From Nageia nagi (lineage: Eukaryota > Pinophyta), in contig JBITNC010000001.1 of assembly GCA_050084985.1 (NCBI GenBank), positions 77,500,001 to 77,564,000 of the forward strand: a DNA stretch of 64,000 nucleotides, read 5' to 3'. Below, in pieces: positions 38,330-50,420 of this stretch. The notes beneath the pieces are model-generated. The model saw only the letters and a program-made list of their open reading frames with translations, ran no database searches and was not told the origin of the DNA. A program made the translations under genes and the position numbers. Each line of letters opens with the position of its first letter. The first letter of the stretch is position 1.

Positions 38330-41300
38330 TTGGGGTCAGAATTTTGGGTATTTTAGGACACCAACAACATGTGTTTTGATATTTTAGAAGAGATATTAAA
38401 GACCAAAATTAATTTTATAGGATCCTTATATTGGTTGAAAGGGTAGAACAATTGAAATAGATAATTAGAGGAGCAATAGTCTACTAATCGTAACATGAAG
38501 GATGTTGATTTTGAAAGGAGTTTTTGGCAATGGAGAATCATTTGGCTCATCTAGCTGAGTTGTTGACTACTAGAGAAAATGCAAATATCAATTAGATATA
38601 TTATGATGTAGTTGGGAGACCTGATTCATCATCTTGATCAAATCAATTTCCATTCAAGGTGGAGGCTAAAATTGATATTCCTACTTTTGGAGGAGAGGTT
38701 GATGTAGAAAAGGTGAACAATTGGTTGAAATAGTTGGAGGTTTATTTCTAAATTCATGGTGTTGTAAATGATGTTGATAAATTCTCTTTTGCTAGACTAA
38801 ATATGAGTGAACATGTTTTAGTTTGGTGGGAAATCCATGTATAAACTCTTAATTATGAACACTTATCAAAAATATCTTCTTGGAATGAATTTAAGGAGTT
38901 GTTAGGACATCAATTCTATCCATTAGGACATCATAATAAACAATTGATGAAATAACATTTTTTAGACAACAAAGAGGGAAAAATTTTCAAAAATGCACTT
39001 ACAAAATTTAGAAAAATAAGCTATTTTTCTTGGGGTTTCACTAAAATATCCTCAAACTTTAATGAAGTACATTGGAGTTTACATAGTCATTTGTAAAAAA
39101 CCATCATGTTGTTTAATCCACTAAACTTGATCAAGTGTGTGTTCAAGCATAATATTTAGAGGAGGATGGTAAAGTAAGGAGACAATATGATGAATCCAAG
39201 AAGACTTCTAATTCAAAAGGAGGAAAAGAGAAAGGTACATCTCAAGATAAAGGAAAAGGTAAGCAAGAAACTTAGACCACTAATATTTCAAAGAAAGAAG
39301 GTGATAAAAAATATTGTAGTCATTATGATAAAAATGGTCATGTTGATGATAAATGTTAAAAACTACATATGAAATTATGTTCATATAAGTATAAGAATAA
39401 GGAGAAAACTAATGTTATGGTTCTTATATGTGATTATATTGAATGAAGTTCAAATGTTGATGAGAGAGTAAATTATTCAACCATTAAAATGGTTGAGAAA
39501 CCTCAAGATATTAAAGAACAAAGGATTTAATTATTCTACCTCAAAATACAAATCAAGAAAACTAAGGTAGATTGCACTATTTATCAGGTTCTCTAAGAAA
39601 ATTTGATTTCAGAGACTATGGTAAGTAATTTGGAATTGAAAACTTTCAACCATCCAAATCCATATCCTTTAGTTTGGGTGCATCGCAATGCTAGTTTACA
39701 AGTCACTAAGTAATGTAAGTTGAAATTTACCATTTTTACAAAGTACATTGATGAATTTATGATTGATGTTGTTCCTTTAGACATTTGTGATGTTATTCTT
39801 AGTAACCCTTATATGTAGGATAGAGATGGAATTTATTACAAAAGATTAAACAAATTATGATTGGTAAAAAATGTTTTTAGCTGGTGCACATAAAAATAGG
39901 AAAAATCTACCTTTGATCACTTTTGGTCAACTAAAACCTCTTATAAATGCTTCTAAAATGTTTGTTTTAATCATGGTGAAAATAGGAGCCTCAAGTGAGG
40001 TGAATCTCATGCTATCAATGGTTTGCAATACTGATTTTAGGCCACCAGTAGCATGTAAAAGAGAGGAATAGATGTAAGATTTGGTTTAGGAGTTTATTAA
40101 CTTATCTGTAAAGCCATAAGGATTACCTCCTATGCGGGATATACAACATGATATTTAGTTGTTACATGATGCTTCATTTCCCAACATAACTTTGTATTGG
40201 TAATTAGTTTTGGAGCAAGGAGAGATAAAGAGGCAAATTTAGGAGTTGGTTGATCAAGGTGTGATCAGACCAACTACATCTCCATGTGGATCACCTATTA
40301 TTTTGGTTCCCAATAAGGATCAAGCTTGGAGAATGTGCATTAAATATAGAGCATCAAATAAAATCATCATAAAAAATTGCTATCCTTTGCCTCGGATAGA
40401 TGATCTTTTGGATTAGTTGCAAGGGCAAGATTCTTCACAAAAATGGACTTAAGGAGTGGATATCACCAAGTTAGAATCAATAAGGAGGACATTTGGAAGA
40501 CTAATTTCAAGAAAAGATAAGGCCTATTTGAGTGGCTTATTTTTCCATTTGGTTTGTGCAATGCACCAACCACTTTTATGAGGTAACGAATGATGTGCTT
40601 CATCTATTTATTGATTCTTTTGTTATTATATACTTGGAGGATATTCTTGTTTATAGTTCTACTTGGGAAGAACATGTTGTACATTTTAGATAGGTATTTC
40701 AAACTTTACATAGGGATAAGTTGTTATTGAGAAATTCAAAATGTGAGTTTGGCAAAGAGTTTTTGGTGTATTTGGGCCATGTTATTGGTCATAGAAGACT
40801 TAAGATAGATCTTAGTAAAGTAAGTGCTATAGTGCATTGGAAAAGGCCATCTAATGTAACTAAAGTAAAGAGTTTCTTAGGTGCTATCTAATATTTGAGA
40901 AAGTTTATTATTGATTTTTCTCATATTACTTCACTTTGACATGATGTAACCAGAAAGAGGCAGGTTTTCCAATGGGGAAAACAACAACAAATATATTTTA
41001 ACACTTTGAAGTAAAAGATTATTAGTGCACCTATGCTAGCAATTTCTAATTTGTAGAATCCATTTGAAGTAGATATTGATACAAGTGACTATGCCATGGG
41101 ATGTTACAAGAAGGTAAGCCAATTGACTATCATTATAAAAAGTTTAGTGGGGCTATTTTGAATTATTCTGTTCATGATAAGAAAATGTATGCATTGGTTC
41201 AAGTTATTAAAAAGTAGAAATATTACTTAATGGGAAAAGAAATAATCATTCATACTGATCATCAACCATTAAAGAATTTACAAACTCAATCAAAATTGCA

Positions 41301-42960
41301 ATAAACTAGATACTATAGATAGATGGGTTTTCTACAACAATTTCATCTAATGATCAAGTATAAGAAAGGAACATAGAATAAGAATGCTAACATGCTTTCT
41401 AAACTGCCTATAACTATAGATTACACACCATAAATGACATCCAATTTTGATTATGGGCTGTTAGAGGCATGTAAATAGAGTCTAGCAAGTTCCCTCTTAA
41501 TGCTAAAATTTCTTTGTTTTCTATTTGAGTCATTTTCAGAGGCATATATGTAGGATCTAGACCTTGGAGAGGTGTATGAGCAATTGTCTTCATCTAGGTC
41601 CAGCTATGAGGATTTGGATGAATTTCCTTTACAAAATAAATTTTTTTATCATTTTAATGCATTATGTGTACCTATAGGTGAAAGAATTAGACTAATTAGA
41701 GAAGCAAATACTTTAAAATTGCATGACATTTTGAGGTTGAAAAGATATTGTACAATTTGTAAAGGTATGTATATTGGAAAAAGATGCAAGATCAACTTTC
41801 CAAGTACAAAAGGGGGTGTTCTTTGTGTTGCAATAGCAAACCAAGTATCAAGAAATTGGATTTGTAGTAGCCACTTCTAGTACCTTCATGTCCATGGGAG
41901 TGTATCTCAATGGATTTTATGGGAGGATTGCATATGACTAAGAAGGGTCATGACTATTTATTTGTTGTTATGGATAGATTTAAAAAGATGTGTATTTTGA
42001 TTCCATGTAAAAAGAATATAACAGGACAAGATGCTGCAAATTTATTCTTTTCTCATGTTTGGGTTCATTTTAGATTACCTAATTCCATTATTTTAGATAG
42101 AGATAGTAGAAGTTTGAGCAAGTTTTGGACATGTTTGTGAAAAATGATGGACACAAGATTGAAGAGAGTACTACCTTTCATCTTCAAATGGATGGAAAAA
42201 TTGAGGTGGTGAATAGGATGGTACTTCACTCTTAAGGGGTTATTATGGCAAGCATCCTAAGTCTTAGGATAAACATCTTGAATATATCCAATATGCATAC
42301 AATAGGGCAATTCATTCATCCATTAATAAGAGTTTTTTTGAGATTTATTTTGTTTATTTACCACCTTCACCTTTTGATTGTGTGTTTGGGTAGCAAAAGG
42401 ATGGAGAAGATTCACTTAAGAAAGAGGAAAAACAAGTTATAAAATTTGTTGAAAAGATTAGACAAATTCATTTGAAAGTCTAAGAGCAACTTGAGACAAG
42501 CCAAGCTAAGTACAAGAGGAGACATGATAAACATAGAGTTGATCATAAGTTTTATATAAGAGACCATGTTTGGTTGTAGCTTAGTAAAGAGAGGTTGCAA
42601 GGACTAACCAAGAAGTTGAAACCTATAAGGTATAGACCATTTGAGATTGTAGAGTAAGTGAAAATGCATTTAGATTGAATCTACTAGAATATATGAACAT
42701 CTATTTAGTTACGAATGTTGAGCATTTGAAATTGTATGATCCATCTAGGTTGATTGAAGATGAAGCATATTTAGATCAAATTTTACCATCTTTTGATGAC
42801 TTAGATACTAATACTATGGATGAACTCAAGGAGGATTCATATTGCAAAAGAAAGTTCGTGCTACAAGAAGAGGTGAGACAAAGATGTGGTTGGTTGGATT
42901 AAAAGGGAAAAATCCTGATAAAGCCAAGTGGATGGATAGGTTTAGAGGTGGGGAGTTGTA
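38330..42960 (+). pseudogene. Degraded gypsy-1 Gag-Pol
   Basis: Gag core at about 38650-39150 ('IDIPTFGGEVDVEKVNNWLK'). Zinc knuckle at about 39313-39355 with the second cysteine now tyrosine. Protease remnant near 39700-39860 ('IDVVPLDICDVIL'). Reverse transcriptase 40200-40900 ('[20 protein letters not shown]'), where the catalytic YLDD reads YLED at 40631-40642. RNase H near 41230-41420 ('TDHQPLKNLQTQSKLQ'). Integrase core 41910-42140 ('MDFMGGLHMTKKGHDYLFVV'), then its C-terminal part 42500-42950. More than a dozen stops or shifts; no product expected. Confidence 0.9.
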
Positions 42961-43009
42961 TCCTCATAGTGGCATTTGTAGGACTAAATGCTTGTCCATT
43001 GGAGAGTTG

Positions 43010-43714
43010 TGATCCAAATTGGATCGTATGTCAAGTTATCTTTTTAGGAGCAATACTCAATCTAGAGGTATATGTGCTTGGAGATAGATCAAAGATTGTA
43101 ACTTGGAGTTTTTTGGCATTTAATTTTAGGCCTCTAACAATATGTAAAATATTATTTTTAGGCTACTAACAACATACATCTTGATGAGTCAATAGAGGCA
43201 TATGAAGAGATAATGGCATTTCAAGAGATTGAATGGCTTAGGTTCCTTGATTGATGTGTTAGAGTGTTTTGGAGACGTATTTAATGGTGTATCTTATTCT
43301 TGATTCTCAAGAGAGAGAATTATAGAGTTTTAAGATTTTAGAATTGTAATAGTTTGAAGGAAGACTGAGAGTAATTCCAAAATTATTGTAGTTTTAAGAT
43401 TATTTCTTTTTGCTATAGGATATTTTATTACCATTGTGTTGATGGTATTTCTTTATGCGTGTAATATTGTAATATCCATAGATAATAAGAAAAGAAAGCT
43501 CTAATTCCATGCTGAATTAGCCCACATTGGGTAAACTAGAGTAAAATTATTATGTTGATCTTATTGTATGTTTGAGATTGCTAGTTTATGATTCATATTA
43601 TGCAATTTTCAAATTTATATGTAATTTGTATGATCTCATAATGGTTAACTAGGTTTATTTGAATATGTAAGTGAGGATCTGAGTATGCTATAAGCATCTA
43701 ATGATTATGGATCA
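43010..43714 (+). repeat. 3' LTR of gypsy-1
   Basis: 705 bp, TGATC...GATCA, preceded by a short purine tract GGAGAG at about 43001-43006. Confidence 0.9.
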
Positions 43715-43719
43715 TCCAA
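43715..43719. other. Target-site duplication of gypsy-1, right copy
   Basis: TCCAA, identical to 37583-37587. Confidence 0.9.
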
Positions 43720-45219
43720 TGAAGGATGGAAGCAGAAAGACCATTAAGTCACTATGTACCAACTCTAAAAGAGAAGATGCATGATTAACTTTACCTTAAG
43801 GAAAAGGGTCTTGATGTTGCCTTCCAAGTGTAAAATTAGAGAAAACACCATCAAAACAAGACACCTTAGGCAGTCCAATGAACATATCATGAGAATGCAA
43901 CTCCTACAAATATCTATAGTTGAGGTTCCCAAACCTCTCATGCCAAATACTGCTTAGAGAATCTACATTGGAAACCAACCCAATACCTCAATCAACATCA
44001 TCAAAGCCCTCAAACTGATAAAGCCTCAATGAATGGTGAACATCACCTCATGAAAGAATTGATTGAGGCTCCAACAAACTACGAATCTCAAAATCATCAA
44101 GTGTGACTAAAATAATCCTCTCATCAATAGTATTACAAATTTGATACATAGAAAGAAGATTGGGAGAAATATTAAGAACCAAAAGCACATCTAGGATATG
44201 ACCACTTGCAACAGGAATGTCCCCTCTTACCTTCATATAAATGTGAGAAGAATCACCAAGTTCAATACTAGAAGTAGAAGTAGAATAAAGAGATGGAAAA
44301 GACTCTTTGGATGGATTCATGTGATGAGAGGCACCTGAATCCATAACCCAAATATCTAAAATAGAATGTGCCTTCCCATGAACATTCAAAGCTTTTCCTG
44401 AGACATGAGAAGTTTTAGATTTTTGCTCCTTTTTATCATCCGTTATCTTTTTGTAACATTTTTCAATGACATGTCCAAGCTTTCCATAATAAGAATAAGT
44501 AGGCTTCCCTTTTTCTTGATTGGATTTGGAGTTATAGGTTTTTGGAGCTGGCTGTGGTGTAGTGGGCTTAGGCTTAGGCTTGGGATCACCTTTACCTTTA
44601 GATGTTGTTAATGCCTTAGATGAAGATGCCTTAAGAGTTGAAATTTTAGTGTCTTCCCTTATAAGATGCTCACAAAATTCTTCTAACTTGGGCATTGGGA
44701 ATTTATCACCCATAGCATCTTTTGTAGAGAGAAATGTAGAATAAAATACATGTAATGGGCACTTCAATTTTGATAAAATCAAATAAATGCATTCTTACTC
44801 TTTCTTCTTTTTACCACTACCCAACAATTGTGAGTATAACTCCTTAAATTTAGTGAGATAATCAATCATGGTGGGATAGTTATTAGGAGAAAAAATAGTA
44901 AGTTGAACATCAATTTGCATGGTCCTCATTGTGTCAACTTACCAAACAAAGATTCTAATTTATCCCATTCTTCATATGGTGTGGTTATACTATCAAGATG
45001 AAACCACAAGCTCTCACCAACATTTGATTATATTATACCAAATGCTTCACCAGTCTCCTTTGTGAATGACCAAGTTTCATAGTATGATTTGAATACGAAT
45101 TTTTACTCCTTAATGAGTGTATTTAGTCCTCTTTTTGCTAATATTGTCAACTTCTGTGGTTTCCAAGTGTGATAGTTATGAGATGCGAGAGGTTCAATTT
45201 TAAATTATGAATGCTCCAT
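43720..45219 (-). pseudogene. Copia-2 Gag, protease and integrase N-terminus
   Basis: Reads leftward from an ATG at 45219 ('MEHS', then a stop). UBN2-type gag ('NYHTWKPQKLTILAKRGL'). The 244-codon open frame 44782-44048 is the longest open retroelement frame in the window. It has a zinc knuckle with its first two cysteines lost ('YSYYGKLGHVIEKC') and an intact protease active site 'VMDSGASHHM' (44319-44348). Then come the pre-integrase part and the integrase zinc region ('WHERFGNLNYRYL', about 43960-43920). The sequence stops at 'PSFIG' where gypsy-1 is inserted and continues at 37587 with 'AWYALNFINDFSR'. Confidence 0.9.
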
Positions 45220-46330
45220 CTCAAAGAACCAAGAAAACCAGGAACCAAGAAACAACAAAGGTGCAAAAATCTGCACCCGACACAAGAACCCACCTAAATT
45301 TTATTCAATTTCAAAAGACCTCTCCTCCCCCCCAAAAAAAAAACACTTAGTGTTAAAACTTATAATGCAAATGGCTGAAAAGATCTCGTCTTCAACTTTC
45401 CAATGCAAAAAATAGCACTCCAAACAGAATTCATTTGCCCAAGTTATACAATTAAATGCAAAGCCTCCAAATTTAATTTAATGGCCCGGAAAACAATTAA
45501 AAAATCAAAATATTTATTTAATTTTCAAAAATTATTTTTTTTTTTTTTTTCAAATGAACTATAGGATAGCCACAAACTAAATAAAAACCTGCAGATTGCA
45601 AGTAAAAAGCCGAGCTCGTTGTTGCAGCGTGGAAGAATTAAGGTTCGCGGAGGGTGTGGAGGGCGTCAACAGGTCCACGCACCACCTGCAGCTGAAGAGG
45701 CAGCCACAATATGCAATAGGCACCAAGAGAGAGCCACGCCACGAACGTCAAAACACCACAAGCAGGATTGGAAAGTCCCAGCAGATGCCACGAGATGAGC
45801 TGGGCACGAAATACGCCTGATTTCAGATGTGGAGGTTGAAAGAGAAAGCGGGCGGAGACACTATGGGCGCACTAGGAGAGCCACGATCAACAGTAGCAGA
45901 GTGCAGAGGAGAACACCACCACTGGAGAGCCACACAACGATGCAGCAGCAAAACAATGCCGTGAGAAGTAGCTACACACCGTGAGGACAGGCCTTAGTTC
46001 ATAACCAACGTAAAGTAGGATTGTGGGCGTAGGGAGAAGAGGGGCTCCAGCCAGAAGCGAGGAGGAGCTGACAGGAAGCCAAAAAATCACCACACCATAA
46101 CCACGCAATGAGCTTGTATTCTCCACAGCAAGAAGCACACGTTGTACAGATCTGAGAGGCGTCCGTTGAAAAAGAGACCACAAAAGTGAACAAACCCCAT
46201 GAGCATGAACCACCACAACCTTTTTTTACAGATCGAACAAATACAAGCATATCTGAATATATAATGTGATGCAAGAATCAATCTAAGAGAGTCTCACGAA
46301 GATTTTGGATGCTTGCAAAAAAATCAACAT
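45220..46330 (-). other. Leader of copia-2 with a GC-rich island
   Basis: From 45590 to about 46250 the base composition is markedly less AT-rich than everything around it, and short frames overlap on both strands (45596-45820 plus, 46281-45887 minus). None matches a family I recognise. A poly-T run lies at about 45535-45551. It may be an original leader or captured host DNA. Confidence 0.5.
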
Positions 46331-46342
46331 GCTTTGGTACTA
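46331..46342 (-). other. Decayed primer binding site of copia-2
   Basis: The minus strand reads TAGTACCAAAGC, 9 of 12 matches to the iMet site, directly inside the LTR edge. Confidence 0.65.
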
Positions 46343-46578
46343 TGTGAAGATTCATACGGATACGGAGAGTAAATCAAACTCAGAAAGAAAAAATGCAAGA
46401 GCACCAAAAAACAAAGAGAGAAGTTGGAATCCATCAATTTGAAATGAGAATGGAGCCCAAATAAATAGATAAAATACAAGCTAGCATACAACAAAATACC
46501 AAAAGAAGTGCTTATGATCACCAAAACAAACTAGCTAGAAATAATGCCTAGGAAATAAGTGAACTTAATACTCTAACA
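46343..46578 (-). repeat. 5' LTR of copia-2
   Basis: 236 bp, TGTTAGAG...CTTCACA on the minus strand. It is about 50 bp shorter than its partner at 34685-34970 because of internal deletions. Confidence 0.85.
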
Positions 46579-46985
46579 AAAACTTACTCAACATTCAAAT
46601 TCATTTTTGCACTCTGCAAACCACTGAGAAAATTAATTAATTATATAGTCAGACCAAAAAGTATAGGATCAATAGATTAAGAATAATTCAGGGATAGTAT
46701 AAAGACAACCACAAAAATTAACTACTTACTGTTTCAAAGAACTTGATGCCAAATTCATCAACAATGCCTGGCCCCGTGCAGTTGGAACAATCTAAGGGTA
46801 TCTCACATAGCAGTGATGAGTTAAAAACATGAGAAATTATTACTGGAGGAAAGCAAATGATCAACAGCAAAAGTAATATCAAACATATCCTCTTGCTGTC
46901 TTCATATCTGCCTTATTGCCAACCAATATCTTATTCACATTTTCAGAAGCGTGTTGTTCAATATTTATGATCCAATTACGGATAT
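46579..46985 (-). pseudogene. RABE/Rab8 GTPase copy A, upstream exons (part 2)
   Basis: Three pieces, read leftward: 46985-46889 ('[20 protein letters not shown]', then the 'GNKAD' guanine-specificity motif), 46791-46730 ('IVPTARGQA...GIKFF'), and 46613-46579, the start of the exon cut by copia-2. Damage: one base lost before 'DESKR'; the donor after it is AT instead of GT; one base lost inside the second exon ('gcattg' for 'gcacttg'); and a CAA-to-TAA stop before the insertion point. The N-terminal exons with the P-loop and switch regions are not in the window. A pseudogene beyond doubt. Confidence 0.9.
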
Positions 46986-48785
46986 CTTGAGAAACCAATA
47001 GTTAAGAAGACAAGTTGGCTACCAATCAATTCCTTCATTAATGATGCACTTTTTTGTGAATGAGTGGAAATATATAGAAAAAGACCGAGTATTGCCAGAC
47101 TAAGTAAAATATTCAAGTGATAATTCTGTTATATATGTTTGAAATAGCATTTAATAAAGAATCCCAGATAAAATACGATGAGAAGAAGCAGTAGAATGTG
47201 TACATAGTCGAATGTTTCAAAGTGAAGAAACTACAATACCATGAGACAATTTACAAGTAAAAATAAAATCCGAACTTTGATTTGAATCTGCTCAAAAGGA
47301 TGATTATGTAACTTTCCCTCAAAACATTTTGTAGACCATACAACAATCTCCAGAGAATAGTGACTTCATATTTTCATCAGTTCCATACTCTACAATGACC
47401 AGAAATAGATCTTATTACTTACCTGGATATAGTATGTTTCCTAATAATTATACAGCATATATTAAATATAAGATAGCATGAGTATGCATGATTTGCAATC
47501 AAATTTTGACATCAATATTGAATGCCAATCATTCTAATAATGTTAGACATACCTGGCACTTACCCATGTCTAGCAACTAGCACAATAGACTAAAGATTAT
47601 TATAGTACAGCAGTGTATGAAAGAATGGGTATCGGAAAAACAAATAGTTTCAGGTTAAATTTATAAAAATGATAAAAAATCAGGAAAAAAATGCCAAAAA
47701 TACTATAGAAGGTAAGAAATTTAAAAATTCAGGAACAACGTTGACATCCAAAAAATGTGTGTTTTTTTTTTTTTAAAATTCAATATTTTTTCATACTATA
47801 TAGTAAGCATAGTTTAACCTTGCACAAATTTTTAGGATTTTAAATTCTGAGGCTTTTTTATCAGCACTCGAGACCCTTCTTGCTTTAGAAAATAAGAAGA
47901 TACATCTCTTCAATGGTCTGTACCCAATAAAACTTGATACCATGTCTTGATGGTAAGATGCTCATGTGACATGCTTAAGCTAAAATGTAATGTTAATGCA
48001 TGTCTGTCAAAAACATCTCAATTCCATTTGCTGAAATTAATGCATTTCAGTTGGCCAGTATGAATAAATCTCTAAAAGGAGAATTTCCAAGTAACATTTG
48101 GCCATAAATTTTGAAAATTCCAAGTTATTCTAGTCTATATCCTCAAGACAGTACCTGATAAACAAATAACCAAGCAGCATGGGCCTTCATGGCTTTCTCA
48201 GGCACTCAATGAAAGCCTCGGGAAATATTATGTATAGTTATGTAAAAACTTTACAATGCTTTAAACTTCCTCTACCACAGATTCAAATGCAATAACAAAG
48301 TAAAAACAAGATATGCTATGATTAAAAGGTACCACCATACTCAGAGTAATCTCATGCATAATTGGCATAATACTTCTCGTACTGAATCATCATGGGCTAA
48401 AAATAAACACTACTAAACAATCTGAGCATAATTTTTCTGTTCATTCCTCAAAAGGATTACATGGAGAATAAATTGGAAATATAGAACATCTGTATCCAAC
48501 ATTTCTGAACATCACCCCTATTCCCCACACGCTATTGTGTTCTCTACAATTCAAACCCTCTCAGTACATAAGCTTTTACTAACACAATAGAAAATTAACA
48601 TTTGCATAAATTTTAATGGTTTATTTTCAGCTAATGCTCTAAGGAATTAGATAAAGAAAAGTTGAATGTCAATTTATACTTAAGGATCAAACTTTAGTTA
48701 ACAAATATTGAGTTTCTTATACTAACATATCAAGGCCGAGTTCTGCAAACCCAAAAGTTCCATGAAAGATCATAAATTTTAGTAA
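46579..48785. repeat. Tandem duplication unit A, right part
   Basis: 46579-48099 matches 49200-50420 in unit B, apart from two stretches missing in B. The part 48100-48785, an intron or flank, has no partner in the window because unit B is interrupted at 50420. No further exon was recognised in it. Confidence 0.88.
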
Positions 48786-50420
48786 TAAGAATCCTTTCAA
48801 CTAGATCTCCCATGCTATTTTCAAACCAATGTTGCCACCAGAATGCTTGCTAAAATTTAACAAGACATTCATGCACAGGGCACCTGTCATACAGAACCTA
48901 GAAAAAATCAATTAGTGGAGTCTTTAGTAGATTCAAGAACTGCAGCAAGCAGATTTCTATACAACATCGTCAGGTCCTTTAGCAGAATCTGTATTAAGTT
49001 TGATTGCATTTGGCTGCAACAAATCACACACAAATTAACCTCCCAATGAATTGGATGCTGTCATATCAATAAAGAAAAAGAAAAGCCATATACAAGTAAT
49101 TTAAATATGGTATAAACAACATCTTAGCTCAACCTTTGTATCACTTTCTTCGAGTCCCTGCTTTATATCCCTTCCAATAGTAAAGAAAACTTGCTCAACA
49201 TTCAAATTCATTTTTGCACTCTGCACACCACGGAGAAAATTAATTAATTGTACAGCCAGACCAAAAAGTATAGAATCAATAGATTAAGAATAATTCAAGG
49301 ATATTATAAAGACAACCACAAAAATTAACTACTTACTGTTTCAAAGAACTTGATGCCAAATTCATCAGCAAGTGCCTGGCCCGTGCAGTTGGAACGGCCT
49401 AAGGATATCTCACATAGCAATGACGAGTTAAAAACATGAGAAATCGTTACTGGAGAAAAGCAAATAGTCAACAACAAAAGTAATATCAAACCTACCCTCT
49501 TGCTCTCATCTATATCTGCCTTGTTGCCAACTAATATCTTATTCACATTTTCAGAAGCGTGTTGTTCAATATTTCTGATCCAATTACAGATATCTTGAGA
49601 AACCAATATTTAAGAAGACAAGATGGCTAACAATTCTGTTATATATGTTTGAAATAGCATTTTACCAACAATCCCAGGTAAAATATGATGAGCAAAAGCA
49701 GTAGAATGCGTACATAGTCGAATGTTTCAAAGTGAAGAAACTACAATACCATGAGACAGTTTACAAGTAAAAATAAAATCCGAACTTTGATTTGAATCTG
49801 CCCAAAAGGACGATTATGTAACTTTCCCTCAAAACATTTTGTAGACCATAAAACAATCTCCAGAGAACAGTGGCTTCATATTTCCATCAGTTCCATACTC
49901 TACAATGACCAGAAATATATCTTATTACTTACCTTGAGATAATATGTTTCCTAATAATTACACAACATATATTAAATATAAGATAGCATGAGTATGCATG
50001 ATTTGCAATCAAATTTTGACATCAATATTGAATGCCAATCATTCTAATAATGTTTGATATACCTGGCACTTACCCATGTCTAGCAACTAGCACAATAGAC
50101 TAAAGATTATTATAGTACAGCAGTGTATGAAAGAATGGGTACGGGAAAAACAAATAGTTTCAGGCTAAATTTTTAGGATTTTAAATTCTCGAGATCCTTT
50201 TTTTTTAGAAAATAAAAAGATGCATCTCATCAATGGTCAATACCCAATAAAAGTTGATACCATGTCTTTATGGTAAGATGCTCATGTGACATGTTTAAGT
50301 TAAAATGTAATGTTAGTGCATGTTCGTCAAAAACATCTCAATTCTATTTGCTGAAATTATGGCATTACAGTTGGCTAGATTTGAAGAACTCTCTAAAAGG
50401 AGAATTTCCAAGTAACATTT
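48786..50420. repeat. Tandem duplication unit B
   Basis: Starts where unit A ends and repeats it from the matching base (48792 equals 34287). It stops sharply at 50420 in 'aagtaacattt'; unit A goes on there with 'ggccataaatt'. Confidence 0.88.
48933..49593 (-). pseudogene. RABE/Rab8 small GTPase copy B, last four exons
   Basis: Exons, read leftward: 49593-49496 ('[20 protein letters not shown]', NKAD motif), 49398-49337 ('AVPTAR', '[15 protein letters not shown]'), 49220-49134 ('[20 protein letters not shown]'), 49013-48933 ('PNAIKLNTD' to 'KSACCSS'). Introns of 97, 116 and 120 bp have GT-AG ends. SAK is the G5 guanine-binding motif. The second exon has 62 bases instead of 63: a G is missing in the CGGG run. 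An in-frame TAG (complement of 48957-48959) precedes the CC prenylation motif. Exons 5' of these lie beyond the insertion at 50421. RABE proteins act at post-Golgi secretion; this copy should be dead. Confidence 0.9.

Larger units (their letters stand above)
37588..43714 (+). mobile_element. Ty3/gypsy element gypsy-1, nested in copia-2, 6,127 bp
   Basis: LTRs 37588-38301 and 43010-43714, both starting TGATC and ending GATCA; target duplication TCCAA. Domain order gag, zinc knuckle, protease, reverse transcriptase, RNase H, integrase is gypsy. A decayed chromodomain-like end ('KGKNPDKAKWMD', near 42905-42945) points to a chromovirus. The LTRs differ by about 14 percent over a 200-base part compared by hand. 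The same family is present on the minus strand at 57459-62365. Confidence 0.93.
34685..46578 (-). mobile_element. Ty1/copia element copia-2, inserted in a Rab exon and itself split
   Basis: Minus strand. 3' LTR 34685-34970, purine tract, reverse transcriptase and integrase part 35190-37587, then the gypsy-1 insertion with its extra target copy, then gag and protease 43720-45219, leader, primer site and 5' LTR 46343-46578. Without gypsy-1 the element is about 5.76 kb, usual for plant copia. Removing it together with one 5-bp copy restores the Rab exon to exactly 87 bases, the length in copy B. Confidence 0.9.

Noticed and set aside
42947-42960. TTGTATCC after a 'gaggtggggag' purine run as the start of the gypsy-1 3' LTR
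   Set aside because: Comparison with the 5' LTR and the TCCAA duplication places the start at 43010 instead.
48957-48959. The shared Rab TAG as the natural stop of a shorter, unanchored Rab
   Set aside because: The downstream codons keep the family's KSACC ending in both copies, so the stop is secondary. The frameshifts also make a working product unlikely.
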